In this document: positions 47,879 to 56,730 of the stretch, piece after piece
How the letters are laid out: each line of letters starts with the position of its first letter
Numbering within the stretch: position 1 is the stretch's first letter
Source of the DNA: RUG13409 sp045546135
GTDB lineage: Bacteria > Bacillota > Clostridia > Peptostreptococcales > Anaerovoracaceae
Direction of reading: 5' to 3'
Length of the DNA: 64,000 nt
NCBI GenBank assembly: GCA_045546135.1
Contig: JAZQCD010000008.1
Span: forward strand, 62,001 to 126,000
Translations under genes and position numbers: made by a program
The notes under the pieces: generated by a model
What the model was told of the DNA's origin: nothing
Databases searched by the model: none
Seen by the model: only the letters and a program-made list of their open reading frames with translations

Positions 47879-48532
47879 ATGATAATGAACAGACCTGTAT
47901 CCCTTGCGGATCAGATATATGAAAGACTTGAAAACGACATATATTCGGGAGTCTACAAAAGAGGAGATATAATAACGGAACCTGCCATATGCGAACTGCT
48001 TGGCGTCAGCAGGACTCCTGTACACGAAGCTTTTACAAGGCTTCGCTACGATCACATAGTGGAAGACAGTTCTAAAGGAGCTGTAGTCCTGGGAGTTACT
48101 GCAGAGGATGCTGCCATAATATATGCCATAAGGAAATCAGTCGAATGCATGGCTGCAGCTGCATGCGCTGAGAATATCGATGACGAAGGCATAACGCAGC
48201 TTTCAGAGATAATAGATCTGCAGGTCTTTTATGCAGACAAAGGAAACAGCGAAAAAGTAAGAGAATGTGACAGCAGTTTTCATTTGTGCATATACAAATG
48301 CAGCGGAAGCGCCATATATTACGATGTCTTAGAACCACTTCACAAAAAACTTCAAAAATACAGAGAACTTTCAGTCTCTGTAGGAAGCAGAGCCTCTGCA
48401 TCAGTACAAGAGCATGTAAGGATACTCGATGCCATAAAAGCTCATGACAAAAAAGCCGCTTTTGATGCAATGCTCGATCACATCACAAAAGCCGAAGAGC
48501 ACATAAAAGAAATAAATAAGGAGGATGAATAG
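47879..48532 (+). CDS. GntR family regulator with FCD domain
   Basis: The 217-residue regulator has an N-terminal winged HTH (LADQIYERLENDIYSGVYKRGD, core GVSRTPVHEAFTRL) and a C-terminal FCD-type helical ligand domain (HLCIYKCSGS, VQEHVRILDAIKAHDKKAAF, HITKAEEH). His and Asp residues in these helices match the metal-binding site of the FadR C-terminal family. The start at 47879 follows AAAGGAG by eight bases; an upstream frame start overlapping the synthase is rejected. Being inside the operon, it probably controls it in response to citrate or a related acid, as an inference. Confidence 0.9.
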   Translation: MIMNRPVSLADQIYERLENDIYSGVYKRGDIITEPAICELLGVSRTPVHEAFTRLRYDHIVEDSSKGAVVLGVTAEDAAIIYAIRKSVECMAAAACAENIDDEGITQLSEIIDLQVFYADKGNSEKVRECDSSFHLCIYKCSGSAIYYDVLEPLHKKLQKYRELSVSVGSRASASVQEHVRILDAIKAHDKKAAFDAMLDHITKAEEHIKEINKEDE

Positions 48533-50827
48533 ATGCATGCTGTAAAAACTATAAACAGGCCTTTCATCCTTTGCGGTGGCATTCCTAAAGAAGCTTCTTT
48601 AGATGATGCAAAGGGCCGCGAAAAGACTATCGCATACAGGATACTAAGAGCTCACCAAAAAGGCGGAGATGACAAGAAGATGAAGATAGCATTCGATGCT
48701 CTCATCTCCCATGACATTACCTATGTAGGAGTGATACAAACAGCAAGAGCATCAGGAATGAAAGAATTCCCCCTGCCCTATGCTCTTACTAACTGTCATA
48801 ACAGCCTTTGTGCAGTCGGTGGCACCATAAATGAAGACGATCATGCTTTCGGACTTTCAGCTGCAATAAAATACGGCGGCATTTATGTACCTCCAAATCA
48901 GGCAGTCATACATCAATTCGCAAGAGAAAAACTTGCAAAATGCGAAGGTATGATACTTGGTTCCGATTCCCATACAAGATACGGCTGCTACGGATGCATG
49001 GGCGTAGGCGAAGGCGGAGGCGAACTTGCAAAACAGCTTCTTGAAAACACCTGGGATATAGATGCTCCTGAAGTAGTTTTGGTATGGATAAAGGGTTCTC
49101 TTCCCCACGGCATCGGACCTCATGACATAGCAATAGATCTCGTTGCAAACACTTTCCCTGACGGTTTTGTCAAAAACCGCATATTGGAATTTGCAGGTCC
49201 CGGGGTCTCATCCTTATCCATGGATACAAGGATAGGAATAGATGTCATGACCACTGAAACAAGCTGTCTTTCCAGCATATGGGAAACCGACGATAAAGTA
49301 AAAGAATATTACGATGATATAGGAAGAAGCGAAGGTTTCAGTGAATTGAGATCTTTGGACGGAGCATATTATGACAGAATGATAGAAATAGATCTGTCTA
49401 AAGCTGAATGCATGATAGCAATGCCCTTCCACCCTTCAAAGGCATATACCATACATGAACTTCAAAAGGATCCTGAAAGGATATTAAGAGAAGTACAGGA
49501 TGAATGCAATAAAAGTCTTGAAGGAAAAGTAAAGCTAGATCTCCTAAGCTGCATCAATGCTGAAGGAAAAGTGGTCTGCGACCAGGGGGTCATCGTAGGA
49601 TGTTCAGGAGGAATGTACGAGAACATAGCTGCAGCAGCAGATATACTTGAAGACGGATCTGTTGGAAACGGATATTTTGATCTGTCTGTATATCCATCAT
49701 CCTCTCCTATCAATCTTGCTCTTATGCAGGACGGCATCACACAAACCCTTGCAAAGACAGGCGCAGTCTTTAAACCCTGTTTTTGCGGACCTTGCTTTGG
49801 CGCAGGAGATACGCCTGCAAACAATACTCTTTCCATAAGGCATGCGACAAGAAATTTCTCAAACAGAGAAGGATCAAGGCCATCTGACGGACAAATAGCT
49901 GCAGTTGCTCTAATGGATGCAAGGTCCATAGCAGCGACAGCTCTCAATGGCGGAGTCATTACAGCAGCGAGCGATATCCCTTACGAAGAAAAAGAGCATC
50001 ACTATCACTTTGACGGAAGCATATATGAAAAGAGATGCTATTTTGGATTCGGTGATCCAAAGCCGGAAACTGAGCTTCGCATGGGCCCCAATATCACAGA
50101 TTGGCCGCAGATGCCGAAAATGAATAATGATCTTCTTCTCAATCTTTGCGCAGTCATCGATGACCCGGTAACGACAACAGATGAACTCATCCCTTCGGGA
50201 GAAACATCAAGCTACAGATCAAATCCTGTAAAGCTCAGTGATTTTGCTCTTTCAAGAAGGGTCCCCGGCTATGTTTCTGCAAGTAAAAAGATCAAAAAGA
50301 TCGAAGAGAAAAGGACCGGCGGATATATTACAGGAAGCGACCTGGCCTTTAATATAAAAAAGGATTTGGTACAAAACGGAGACAGAAGCATCTCTTATTT
50401 TGAACTTGAAGACCTGTTTAAGGATATATCTGTTCTGTCCATAGGAAGCTGCGTAGTATCCAAAAGACCGGGAGACGGCTCTGCAAGGGAGCAGGCAGCC
50501 TCATGCCAAAAGGTCCTTGGAGGTCTTGCAAACATATGCTACGAATATGCAACAAAAAGATATAGATCAAACTGCATAAACTGGGGCATAGTACCATTTA
50601 CAATGGATCCTGATGAAGATTTTAACTTTAAGGAGGGATCCTGGCTCTTCGTTCCCGGAGTGAGAGACGGTATATTGTCAGGAAAAGAGGAATTTGTCGG
50701 TCTTCTGTTTAATGAAGATGAACAAAGAAAAATAAAGCTTTACTGCAAAGACCTTTCATCTGAAGAAAGGATCATACTGACAGAAGGATGCCTCATGAAC
50801 TATTATGCGGCAGGTTTTGGAAAATAA
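48533..50827 (+). CDS. acn: Aconitate hydratase
   Basis: Aconitase interconverts citrate and isocitrate with a 4Fe-4S cluster. The protein has 764 residues. The N-terminal domains hold LGSDSHTRYGCYGCMGVGEGGGELA, core GSDSHTRYG, and the cluster cysteines are VGCSGGMYE near 360 and CFCGPCFGAGD near 425. The C-terminal swivelling domain has LSIGSCVVSKRPGDGSAREQAA near 640, the equivalent of the substrate-binding loop. The sequence resembles the clostridial AcnB-like group more than the E. coli enzymes. It begins directly at the regulator stop with AAGGAGG eight bases before its ATG. Confidence 0.93.
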   Translation: MHAVKTINRPFILCGGIPKEASLDDAKGREKTIAYRILRAHQKGGDDKKMKIAFDALISHDITYVGVIQTARASGMKEFPLPYALTNCHNSLCAVGGTINEDDHAFGLSAAIKYGGIYVPPNQAVIHQFAREKLAKCEGMILGSDSHTRYGCYGCMGVGEGGGELAKQLLENTWDIDAPEVVLVWIKGSLPHGIGPHDIAIDLVANTFPDGFVKNRILEFAGPGVSSLSMDTRIGIDVMTTETSCLSSIWETDDKVKEYYDDIGRSEGFSELRSLDGAYYDRMIEIDLSKAECMIAMPFHPSKAYTIHELQKDPERILREVQDECNKSLEGKVKLDLLSCINAEGKVVCDQGVIVGCSGGMYENIAAAADILEDGSVGNGYFDLSVYPSSSPINLALMQDGITQTLAKTGAVFKPCFCGPCFGAGDTPANNTLSIRHATRNFSNREGSRPSDGQIAAVALMDARSIAATALNGGVITAASDIPYEEKEHHYHFDGSIYEKRCYFGFGDPKPETELRMGPNITDWPQMPKMNNDLLLNLCAVIDDPVTTTDELIPSGETSSYRSNPVKLSDFALSRRVPGYVSASKKIKKIEEKRTGGYITGSDLAFNIKKDLVQNGDRSISYFELEDLFKDISVLSIGSCVVSKRPGDGSAREQAASCQKVLGGLANICYEYATKRYRSNCINWGIVPFTMDPDEDFNFKEGSWLFVPGVRDGILSGKEEFVGLLFNEDEQRKIKLYCKDLSSEERIILTEGCLMNYYAAGFGK

Positions 50828-50836
50828 GGAGGATAT

Positions 50837-52042
50837 ATGGAAAAGATAAAGATGACTACGCCCATAGTAGAAATGGACGGAGATGAAATGACAAGAGTCC
50901 TTTGGGCAATGATAAAAGACAAGCTTTTGCTGCCATATATAGACCTTAAAACTGAATACTATGACCTTGGTCTCTTAAATAGAAACGATACGAAGGATCA
51001 GGTCACCATAGATGCTGCCAATGCTGCAAACAAATACGGAGTAGCTGTAAAATGCGCGACTATAACGCCAAACAAGCAGAGGATGGCTGAGTACCCTCAG
51101 CTGACAAGGATGTGGAGATCTCCTAACGGTACCATAAGAGGCATCATGGGAGGAACTGTTTTCAGGACCCCTATTTGCGTCCCCTTCCTAAAACCTGCTG
51201 TAAGGAACTGGACTAAACCTATAACCATAGCAAGGCATGCATACGGAGATATATACTCTGCTCAGGAAATGGTCTGTGAGGAAGCCGGTGAATGCAAACT
51301 CGTATTCACATCCGAAAAAGGAAGCGTCAGAGAGCAGCTCGTTAAAAAAACAGATGGCCCTGCAGTATTCATGGGGATGCACAATCTGAGCCAAAGCATA
51401 GAAGATTTTGCAAAAGCGTGCTTCATGTATGCATGGGATACAAAGCAGAGCTTAAAATTTGCTGCAAAGGACACCATACTCAAGCAATATGACACTGAGT
51501 TCTTAGACATATTCCAAAGAGAATATGAAGCTCATTGGAAAGAAAGATTTGAAGAGAAAGGCATGAAATACGGCTACACTCTCATAGACAGCGCTGCAGC
51601 AGCACTCATGACATCTGACGGCGGATATGTGCTCGCACTAAAGAACTATGACGGAGATGTGTTAAGTGACCTTGTCTCTGCAGCCTTTGGATCCATTGCT
51701 ATGATGACATCAGTCCTTGTAAGTCCGCAGGGAAGATATGAATATGAAGCCGCTCACGGAACAGTAACAGACCACTATTACAGATATCTGAAAGGAGAAA
51801 AACCGGCTACAAATCCAACAGCCACCATATTTGCATGGACAGGCGCTTTGAGAAGAAGAGGCTTTATGGACAGGAACTATGAGCTCATGGCCTTTGCAGA
51901 TAAGCTTGAGACAAAAACCCTCGATGTACTTTCAGAAGGTTTCATTTCGGAAGACCTTGTAACATCCCTTGAGGAAGGATTCAAATATGAAGTGACCGGC
52001 GCAGAGGATATCATCTCAAAGATAGCTGAAAAGCTGGAATAG
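50837..52042 (+). CDS. icd: NADP-dependent isocitrate dehydrogenase (eukaryotic-like type)
   Basis: Icd decarboxylates isocitrate to 2-oxoglutarate. The 401 residues start KIKMTTPIVEMDGDEMTRVLWA and have WRSPNGTIRGIMGGTVFRTPI and the metal Asp motif DSAAAALMTSDGGYVLALKNYDGD, followed by AAHGTVTDHYYRYLKGEKPATNPTATIFAWT; short cores are SPNGTIRGIMGGT, KNYDGD and AAHGTVTDHYYR. This is the homodimeric group otherwise common in eukaryotes and some bacteria. NADP preference is inferred from the group. The gene ends the operon and is followed by a bidirectional terminator. Confidence 0.95.
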   Translation: MEKIKMTTPIVEMDGDEMTRVLWAMIKDKLLLPYIDLKTEYYDLGLLNRNDTKDQVTIDAANAANKYGVAVKCATITPNKQRMAEYPQLTRMWRSPNGTIRGIMGGTVFRTPICVPFLKPAVRNWTKPITIARHAYGDIYSAQEMVCEEAGECKLVFTSEKGSVREQLVKKTDGPAVFMGMHNLSQSIEDFAKACFMYAWDTKQSLKFAAKDTILKQYDTEFLDIFQREYEAHWKERFEEKGMKYGYTLIDSAAAALMTSDGGYVLALKNYDGDVLSDLVSAAFGSIAMMTSVLVSPQGRYEYEAAHGTVTDHYYRYLKGEKPATNPTATIFAWTGALRRRGFMDRNYELMAFADKLETKTLDVLSEGFISEDLVTSLEEGFKYEVTGAEDIISKIAEKLE

Positions 52043-52055
52043 AATATCGTGCAAA

Positions 52056-52088
52056 ATAAAAACCCGGGAGACACTATCCGGGTTTTTT
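52056..52088. terminator. Bidirectional terminator between icd and rpsT
   Basis: AACCCGG (52061-52067) and CCGGGTT (52078-52084) pair around a 10-base loop. The plus strand continues TTTTTT after icd; the minus strand TTTTTATTTT after the convergent rpsT. Confidence 0.9.
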
Positions 52089-52128
52089 AAATGCGCATTT
52101 AACTTATACGCTGTGGGGACGGGTGAGA

Positions 52129-52398
52129 TTATTCAGCTTTTGCCTTGTTGTAGGCGAGTGTCATCCTGGAAACTTTACGAGAAGCTGTGTTCTTGTGAAT
52201 TGTTCCCTTTGCTGCAGCCTGCATGAGCTTCTTCTCTGCGAGAGCGAGCTTTTCCTTAGCTGTATCGAGATCTTCTGCAGCGAGAGCTGTGTTGAATCCC
52301 TTTACGATAGCCTTGAGGCTGTTCTTGACGCGTCTGTTATAGACTGTCTTGTTCTTGATAACACTGATTCTTTTCTTTGCTGATTTGATATTCGCCAT
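52129..52398 (-). CDS. rpsT: 30S ribosomal protein S20
   Basis: S20 binds 16S rRNA as a long helical bundle. The 89 residues start MANIKSAKKRISVIKNK, with the typical ANIKSAKKR signature, and are all-helical and basic (VKNSLKAIVKGFNTALAAED, KEKLALAEKKLMQAAAKG), ending RKVSRMTLAYNKAKAE. GGGGTG precedes the ATG by eight bases. It is monocistronic, with its own promoter and the shared terminator after icd. Confidence 0.97.
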   Translation of the reverse strand: MANIKSAKKRISVIKNKTVYNRRVKNSLKAIVKGFNTALAAEDLDTAKEKLALAEKKLMQAAAKGTIHKNTASRKVSRMTLAYNKAKAE

Positions 52399-52436
52399 TA
52401 TTAATTCACCCCACTTTCGTCAAATATCACGGAGTT

Positions 52437-52465
52437 AGAATACTACTGAAATGCACAATTTGCAA
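52437..52465 (-). promoter_or_regulatory. Candidate rpsT promoter
   Basis: The minus strand reads TTGCAA (52460-52465), 17 bases, TATTCT (52437-52442). The start would be near 52430, giving a leader of about 30 bases. Confidence 0.6.
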
Positions 52466-52474
52466 GTAATATTT

Positions 52475-53128
52475 TTAGCCTATGATGGAATTGAACTCTT
52501 TGCATCTTGCAGGGATATCATCTGCTCCGAATACAGCAGATCCGGTCACGAGTATGTCTGCCCCGCTTTCAACGAGCATTTCTGCATTTTCAAGAGTCAC
52601 GCCGCCGTCAACTTCGATGAGGAATTCAAGGTCCTCATTCTTTCTTATCTCATCCAGTTCGCATACTTTAAGGGCTGCATAGGGAATGAACTTCTGTCCT
52701 CCAAAGCCTGGGTTTACGCTCATGATGAGTACCAGGTCTAATTCTCCTAAAACACATTCCAAGGTGGATACCGGTGTTGCAGGATTCAATGCTACTCCTG
52801 CTTTGCATCCAAGATCCTTGATCTGATGGATGATCCTGTCAAGGTGAGTGCAAGCTTCCTGATGGACGACTATATATTCCGTTTGAGGAGTGACGAAGTC
52901 TTTTATCCACTGCTCCGGATGTTCTATCATGAGATGAACATCAAAGGGAAGCTTTGTCTTTCCGACAAGACTTTTCACAACAGGGGCACCGAAGGTCATG
53001 TTCGGGACGAAATGTCCGTCCATAACATCCATATGAACGAGACCTGCTCCTCCCTTTTCTATGAGGGATACCTGCTCACCGAGCTTTGAAAAATCAGCCG
53101 ACAGTATGGACGGTGCGATCTTAGCCAT
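52475..53128 (-). CDS. rpe: Ribulose-phosphate 3-epimerase
   Basis: Rpe interconverts ribulose 5-phosphate and xylulose 5-phosphate. The 217 residues form a TIM barrel: IAPSILSADFSKLGEQV at the N-terminus, HMDVMDGHFVPNMTFGAPVV with a metal His and Asp, HLMIEHPEQWI, MSVNPGFGGQKFIP, and VDGGVTLENAEMLVESGADILVTGSAVF at the C-terminus (core DGGV). It follows rsgA by 34 bases; the order prkC-rsgA-rpe is conserved in Firmicutes. Confidence 0.97.
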   Translation of the reverse strand: MAKIAPSILSADFSKLGEQVSLIEKGGAGLVHMDVMDGHFVPNMTFGAPVVKSLVGKTKLPFDVHLMIEHPEQWIKDFVTPQTEYIVVHQEACTHLDRIIHQIKDLGCKAGVALNPATPVSTLECVLGELDLVLIMSVNPGFGGQKFIPYAALKVCELDEIRKNEDLEFLIEVDGGVTLENAEMLVESGADILVTGSAVFGADDIPARCKEFNSIIG

Positions 53129-53162
53129 TATATATCCTCCTTATGTGTAGATACGTTTACGG

Positions 53163-54038
53163 TCAATATTTTCTTCTTTCCTTGAGTTCTTTATACATAG
53201 CCTTGTAGGAAATGTATCTGCTCTTTTTGACTTTGCCGGCGGAAACTGCATCCTTTACTGCGCACTCAGGCTCATTTATATGCATGCAGTTGTCGAACCT
53301 GCATTTGCCAAGATATCTTTCAAACTCAGGAAAGTAAAGAGCAAGATCTGTCTCTTCAAGTTCAGGAGTTTCAAAGGATGTAAATCCGGGAGTATCGAAA
53401 AGGTAGATATCGTCGTGAATAAAGAGTTCTGAATGCCTTGTAGTATTCTTTCCTCTTAGTGTTTTCTTTGATATCTCTCCCACTTCTGCTGATTCTCCGA
53501 GAAGTGCATTTGTAAGGCTGGATTTCCCCACGCCGGAAGGTCCTGCAAGAGCAGCCTGCTTACCCATGAGGGCGCTTTTCAGTTCTTCTATGCCCTCTTT
53601 TGTCAGAGCAGAAACGCAAAAGACAGGATATATACCTTCATATATGCTTGCTATGTCCTCTGCAGGAGTCAGATCTTCCTTGTTGATGCAAATGACTATC
53701 TCTGAGTTTTTGAGTTCTGCAGATACCGCCATCCTGTCTATGACATATGTCAAAGGTTCAGGATCCTTTGCTGCTGCGACTATGACACAGACCTCCACAT
53801 TAGCGATGGGCGGTCTGTCATACTCATTGAGCCTCGGATGGATGGCATCGACTCTGCCGGCAAGCATGGAAGGATCCGATGCAGTAGAATCAGGGTCAAG
53901 AGAAAGTTCAACTATATCCCCTACCATGGGCGTGAGCTTTTCCTTTCTGAACCTGCCTCTTGCTTTGCACTCATATATCATGCCTTCAGAGTAGACATAG
54001 TAAAAGCCTGCTATTCCTTTTATAAGCTTCCCTGTCAT
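53163..54038 (-). CDS. rsgA: Ribosome-associated GTPase RsgA
   Basis: RsgA is a GTPase that matures the 30S subunit, with the G motifs in circularly permuted order. The 291 residues have an OB fold (1-70), then NKED (G4) at about 119, GPSGVGKSSLTNALLG (G1) at about 171, DTPGFTSFE (G3), and a C-terminal zinc knuckle with CRFDNCMHINEPECAVKDAV; the core is C-x5-H-x-x-x-x-C spacing. Its ATG overlaps the kinase stop by one base (TGATG), so it is coupled with prkC as in Bacillus. Confidence 0.96.
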   Translation of the reverse strand: MTGKLIKGIAGFYYVYSEGMIYECKARGRFRKEKLTPMVGDIVELSLDPDSTASDPSMLAGRVDAIHPRLNEYDRPPIANVEVCVIVAAAKDPEPLTYVIDRMAVSAELKNSEIVICINKEDLTPAEDIASIYEGIYPVFCVSALTKEGIEELKSALMGKQAALAGPSGVGKSSLTNALLGESAEVGEISKKTLRGKNTTRHSELFIHDDIYLFDTPGFTSFETPELEETDLALYFPEFERYLGKCRFDNCMHINEPECAVKDAVSAGKVKKSRYISYKAMYKELKERRKY

Positions 54039-55966
54039 CAGTCGTTCACGCTCGCTGTTCCGTTATTAAAATCAACAGTGTAGCTGATCGTAGTATTGTC
54101 GATGACTACGACAGCGCTTCCTACTCCCCGGCCGTGAATGACATATTCGGCTGAAGTCATATTATCTGTTTTGTTTATGAGTGAGCGGGGCCACTGAGTC
54201 ACTCCCTTTGAATTCTCATAATCGTCTGTGACTATGATGGCTATATAGTGCTCACCTTCTTCAAGTCCTGAGAGGTCTATATTCAAAGTCACCTGCGACT
54301 GGCCTTCTTCTATAGTAGTTCTGACTATCAGTGTGAACTGAGTTCCTTCGGTCACTTCTTCTGACGGAAGCGGCGACTGAGAAAGTACGCATCCTCTTTC
54401 AATACCTGAGTTATAGTCTTCTCTGTATTCCACTGTATAATAGCAGCCCTTTGAAGAAAGAAGAGATATGGCATCATTCAAAGTCATACCGACTGTGTTT
54501 ACAGTGAACTTTTCTTTTGATCTGCTTCCGTCACTGCCCTTTGAAACGACCATGTTTACAGACTCTCCTCTCTTAAGAGAAGTTCCTGCTACAGGGCTTG
54601 TTGATATGACTTTGCCGATAGTGACAGTATCGCTGTATACTTCAGTTACAGAACCTGTAGTAAGTCCGTAGCTTTGTATCTTTGCTTTTGCTTCTGCAAC
54701 ATCCATGTTCCTGACCTCAGGAACATTGGTCATGGGGCTCTTCCTTGATACATTGACCTTTATGGTCGCTCCGGGTCTTACGACTGCTTCTGCAGAAGGC
54801 GACTGGCTAAGGACAGTTCCTTCTTCATAATTGTCATTTACGATCTCTGAATCAAGAGAAATGACGAGTCCTTCTGATTCGAGCTTTGTCTTTGCTTCAT
54901 CAAAGGACATCTCAAAGAGGCTGGGGACAGTAACTGTCCTCCCTGCAGCCTTTATGGTGTCTATTGCAAAATCGAGGATGCTCCATACTATGGGGATCAT
55001 GGCGATTATGAAGGCCGCTGTGAATGCAAGCCTTCTTTGCCAGAATTTTTCGGGTTCCTTTTCCTTTACCTGCCTTCCGGCCGGCAGTGAAGCATCGTCG
55101 TCATCCCCTGCATATACAGGAGGATCGTATTTTACGAGCTTTGAATACTTGACAAAACTAAGAGCCATGATCATCTCATCTGCAGAATGGAATCTCTTCT
55201 CTACAGACTTGTCTGTGGCCTTCATGATAATATCCTCAAGATCCTGAGGCATATCGAATGCAAACTTCGAAGGAGGTATCATGGGCTCGTTCATGTGCTT
55301 TATGGCGACGTCGACAGCATTATCACCGTCAAAGGGTACCCTGCCTGTTACCATCTCGTACATGACTATACCAAGGCTGTATATGTCAGTCCTTTCATCG
55401 ACCGGTATGCCTCTTGCCTGCTCAGGAGAAAAGTAGTGTATAGAACCCATTACGGCTTCCTTTTCATCTCCTGACATGTTCTGTTCCGGATTGACTCTCT
55501 TTGCTATACCAAAGTCCGTGAGCTTTGCTACACCGTCCTTTGTTATCATTATGTTGTGAGGCTTTATATCTCTGTGTATGAGCCTGTTTTCATGAGCAGT
55601 CTTAAGAGCTGAAGCTATCTGCCTTCCATAGGATACAACTGTATGTGAATCAAGTTTTCCTTCTCTTTTGATTATCTCGGAAAGGGTCTCTCCCTCCACA
55701 AGTTCCATGACTATATAGTGGATGTTTCCTTCCTGTCCCACGTCATAGACCTGCACGATGTTGGGATCGACTATGCCGGCAACGAGCTGAGACTCGCGAA
55801 GGAAACTGTCTATAAAGGATTCATCCTGAGTATATTCGGGACGAAGTATCTTTATGGCAACAAAACGGTCGAGGGTGCGGTCCTTGGCCTTGAATACAAC
55901 GGCCATCCCGCCCTCGCCTATTTTTTCGAGTAATTCATATCTTCCTGCAAGAATTCTGCTTCCCAT
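54038..55966 (-). CDS. prkC: PASTA-domain Ser/Thr kinase PrkC/StkP
   Basis: PrkC senses muropeptides or lipid II and phosphorylates division and cell-wall proteins. The 642 residues are: kinase domain 10-270 with Lys39 (VAIKIL), HRDIKPHN with Asp133, DFG at 151-153 and GSIHYFSPEQARG activation segment; a juxtamembrane linker to 310; a membrane helix about 313-335; and three PASTA domains (345-408, 412-476, 486-550) followed by a C-terminal beta-rich domain of about 90 residues. The linker carries SLPAGRQVKEK, encoded by a GC-rich palindrome unlike its surroundings. It lies ten bases from the phosphatase gene and overlaps rsgA. Confidence 0.96.
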   Translation of the reverse strand: MGSRILAGRYELLEKIGEGGMAVVFKAKDRTLDRFVAIKILRPEYTQDESFIDSFLRESQLVAGIVDPNIVQVYDVGQEGNIHYIVMELVEGETLSEIIKREGKLDSHTVVSYGRQIASALKTAHENRLIHRDIKPHNIMITKDGVAKLTDFGIAKRVNPEQNMSGDEKEAVMGSIHYFSPEQARGIPVDERTDIYSLGIVMYEMVTGRVPFDGDNAVDVAIKHMNEPMIPPSKFAFDMPQDLEDIIMKATDKSVEKRFHSADEMIMALSFVKYSKLVKYDPPVYAGDDDDASLPAGRQVKEKEPEKFWQRRLAFTAAFIIAMIPIVWSILDFAIDTIKAAGRTVTVPSLFEMSFDEAKTKLESEGLVISLDSEIVNDNYEEGTVLSQSPSAEAVVRPGATIKVNVSRKSPMTNVPEVRNMDVAEAKAKIQSYGLTTGSVTEVYSDTVTIGKVISTSPVAGTSLKRGESVNMVVSKGSDGSRSKEKFTVNTVGMTLNDAISLLSSKGCYYTVEYREDYNSGIERGCVLSQSPLPSEEVTEGTQFTLIVRTTIEEGQSQVTLNIDLSGLEEGEHYIAIIVTDDYENSKGVTQWPRSLINKTDNMTSAEYVIHGRGVGSAVVVIDNTTISYTVDFNNGTASVND

Positions 55967-55975
55967 ATACCGGTC

Positions 55976-56707
55976 CTACTGTATCCTAATGCAGACGACA
56001 GAGATATTGTCCCTTCCGCCTGCTTCATTTGCGCTGTCAACGAGATCTATGGCAAGGTCGTGCATGGTATCTGCACTGCTTGCTATCCTTGCTATATCTT
56101 CATCTGAGACCTCTCCGTGAAGTCCGTCAGTACAAAGGATGATCGTATCCCCTGAAAAAAGATCCAAAATGAAGAAATCGGGATGGACCTCAACATCTCC
56201 TCCTATGGCCCTTGTTATCATGTTCCTGTCGTTTCTCTTAAGAGCTTCTTCTTCGGTCAAAAGACCTTCTCTTATCATTGTCTGGACGAAGGAATGATCC
56301 TCTGTTATCTGGTATGAACGACCGTCCCTTATGAGATAAGCTCTGCTGTCACCCACGTTGACGAAATATGCTGTATTGTCACGTATATAGCAAAGTACGG
56401 CAGTGGTAGCCATTCCTGCATTGCCCGGTTCACTTACAGACTTTTCGTGAACAAGGCTGTTTGCTCCTGAGAAGAGTTCCTTGAAATAGCTTTTTAGCTC
56501 GCCTCCCGTCTTTGCTTCCTCTATGGGATGTAGGCATACGAACTGAGCCATGTAACCTACGGTCATACGGCTTGCAAGTTCTCCTGAATTCTGTCCTCCT
56601 ACCCCGTCTGCAACAATGAATATCTTTTTGTCAGGGATCACGAAGAGAGAATCCTCGTTATCTTTTCTTCTTTTTCCTTTGTCTGTCTTAAAACCGGCTG
56701 TGATCAA
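55976..56707 (-). CDS. prpC: PP2C-type protein phosphatase PrpC/Stp
   Basis: This 243-residue phosphatase reverses PrkC phosphorylation. It has the metal-binding motifs DKGKRRKDNEDSLFV (DNED), FIVADGVGGQNSGELASRM, of which ADGVGG is diagnostic, NVGDSRAYLIRDG, and the C-terminal LCTDGLHGEVSDEDI and GGRDNISVVCIRIQ. It starts at a TTG with CGGAGA upstream. The prpC-prkC pair is standard for Firmicutes. The rRNA methyltransferase rlmN usually between rsmB and prpC is absent, so rsmB directly precedes it. Confidence 0.95.
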   Translation of the reverse strand: MITAGFKTDKGKRRKDNEDSLFVIPDKKIFIVADGVGGQNSGELASRMTVGYMAQFVCLHPIEEAKTGGELKSYFKELFSGANSLVHEKSVSEPGNAGMATTAVLCYIRDNTAYFVNVGDSRAYLIRDGRSYQITEDHSFVQTMIREGLLTEEEALKRNDRNMITRAIGGDVEVHPDFFILDLFSGDTIILCTDGLHGEVSDEDIARIASSADTMHDLAIDLVDSANEAGGRDNISVVCIRIQ

Positions 56708-56730
56708 TTCTTTAGATCTCCGCTCTTTCT

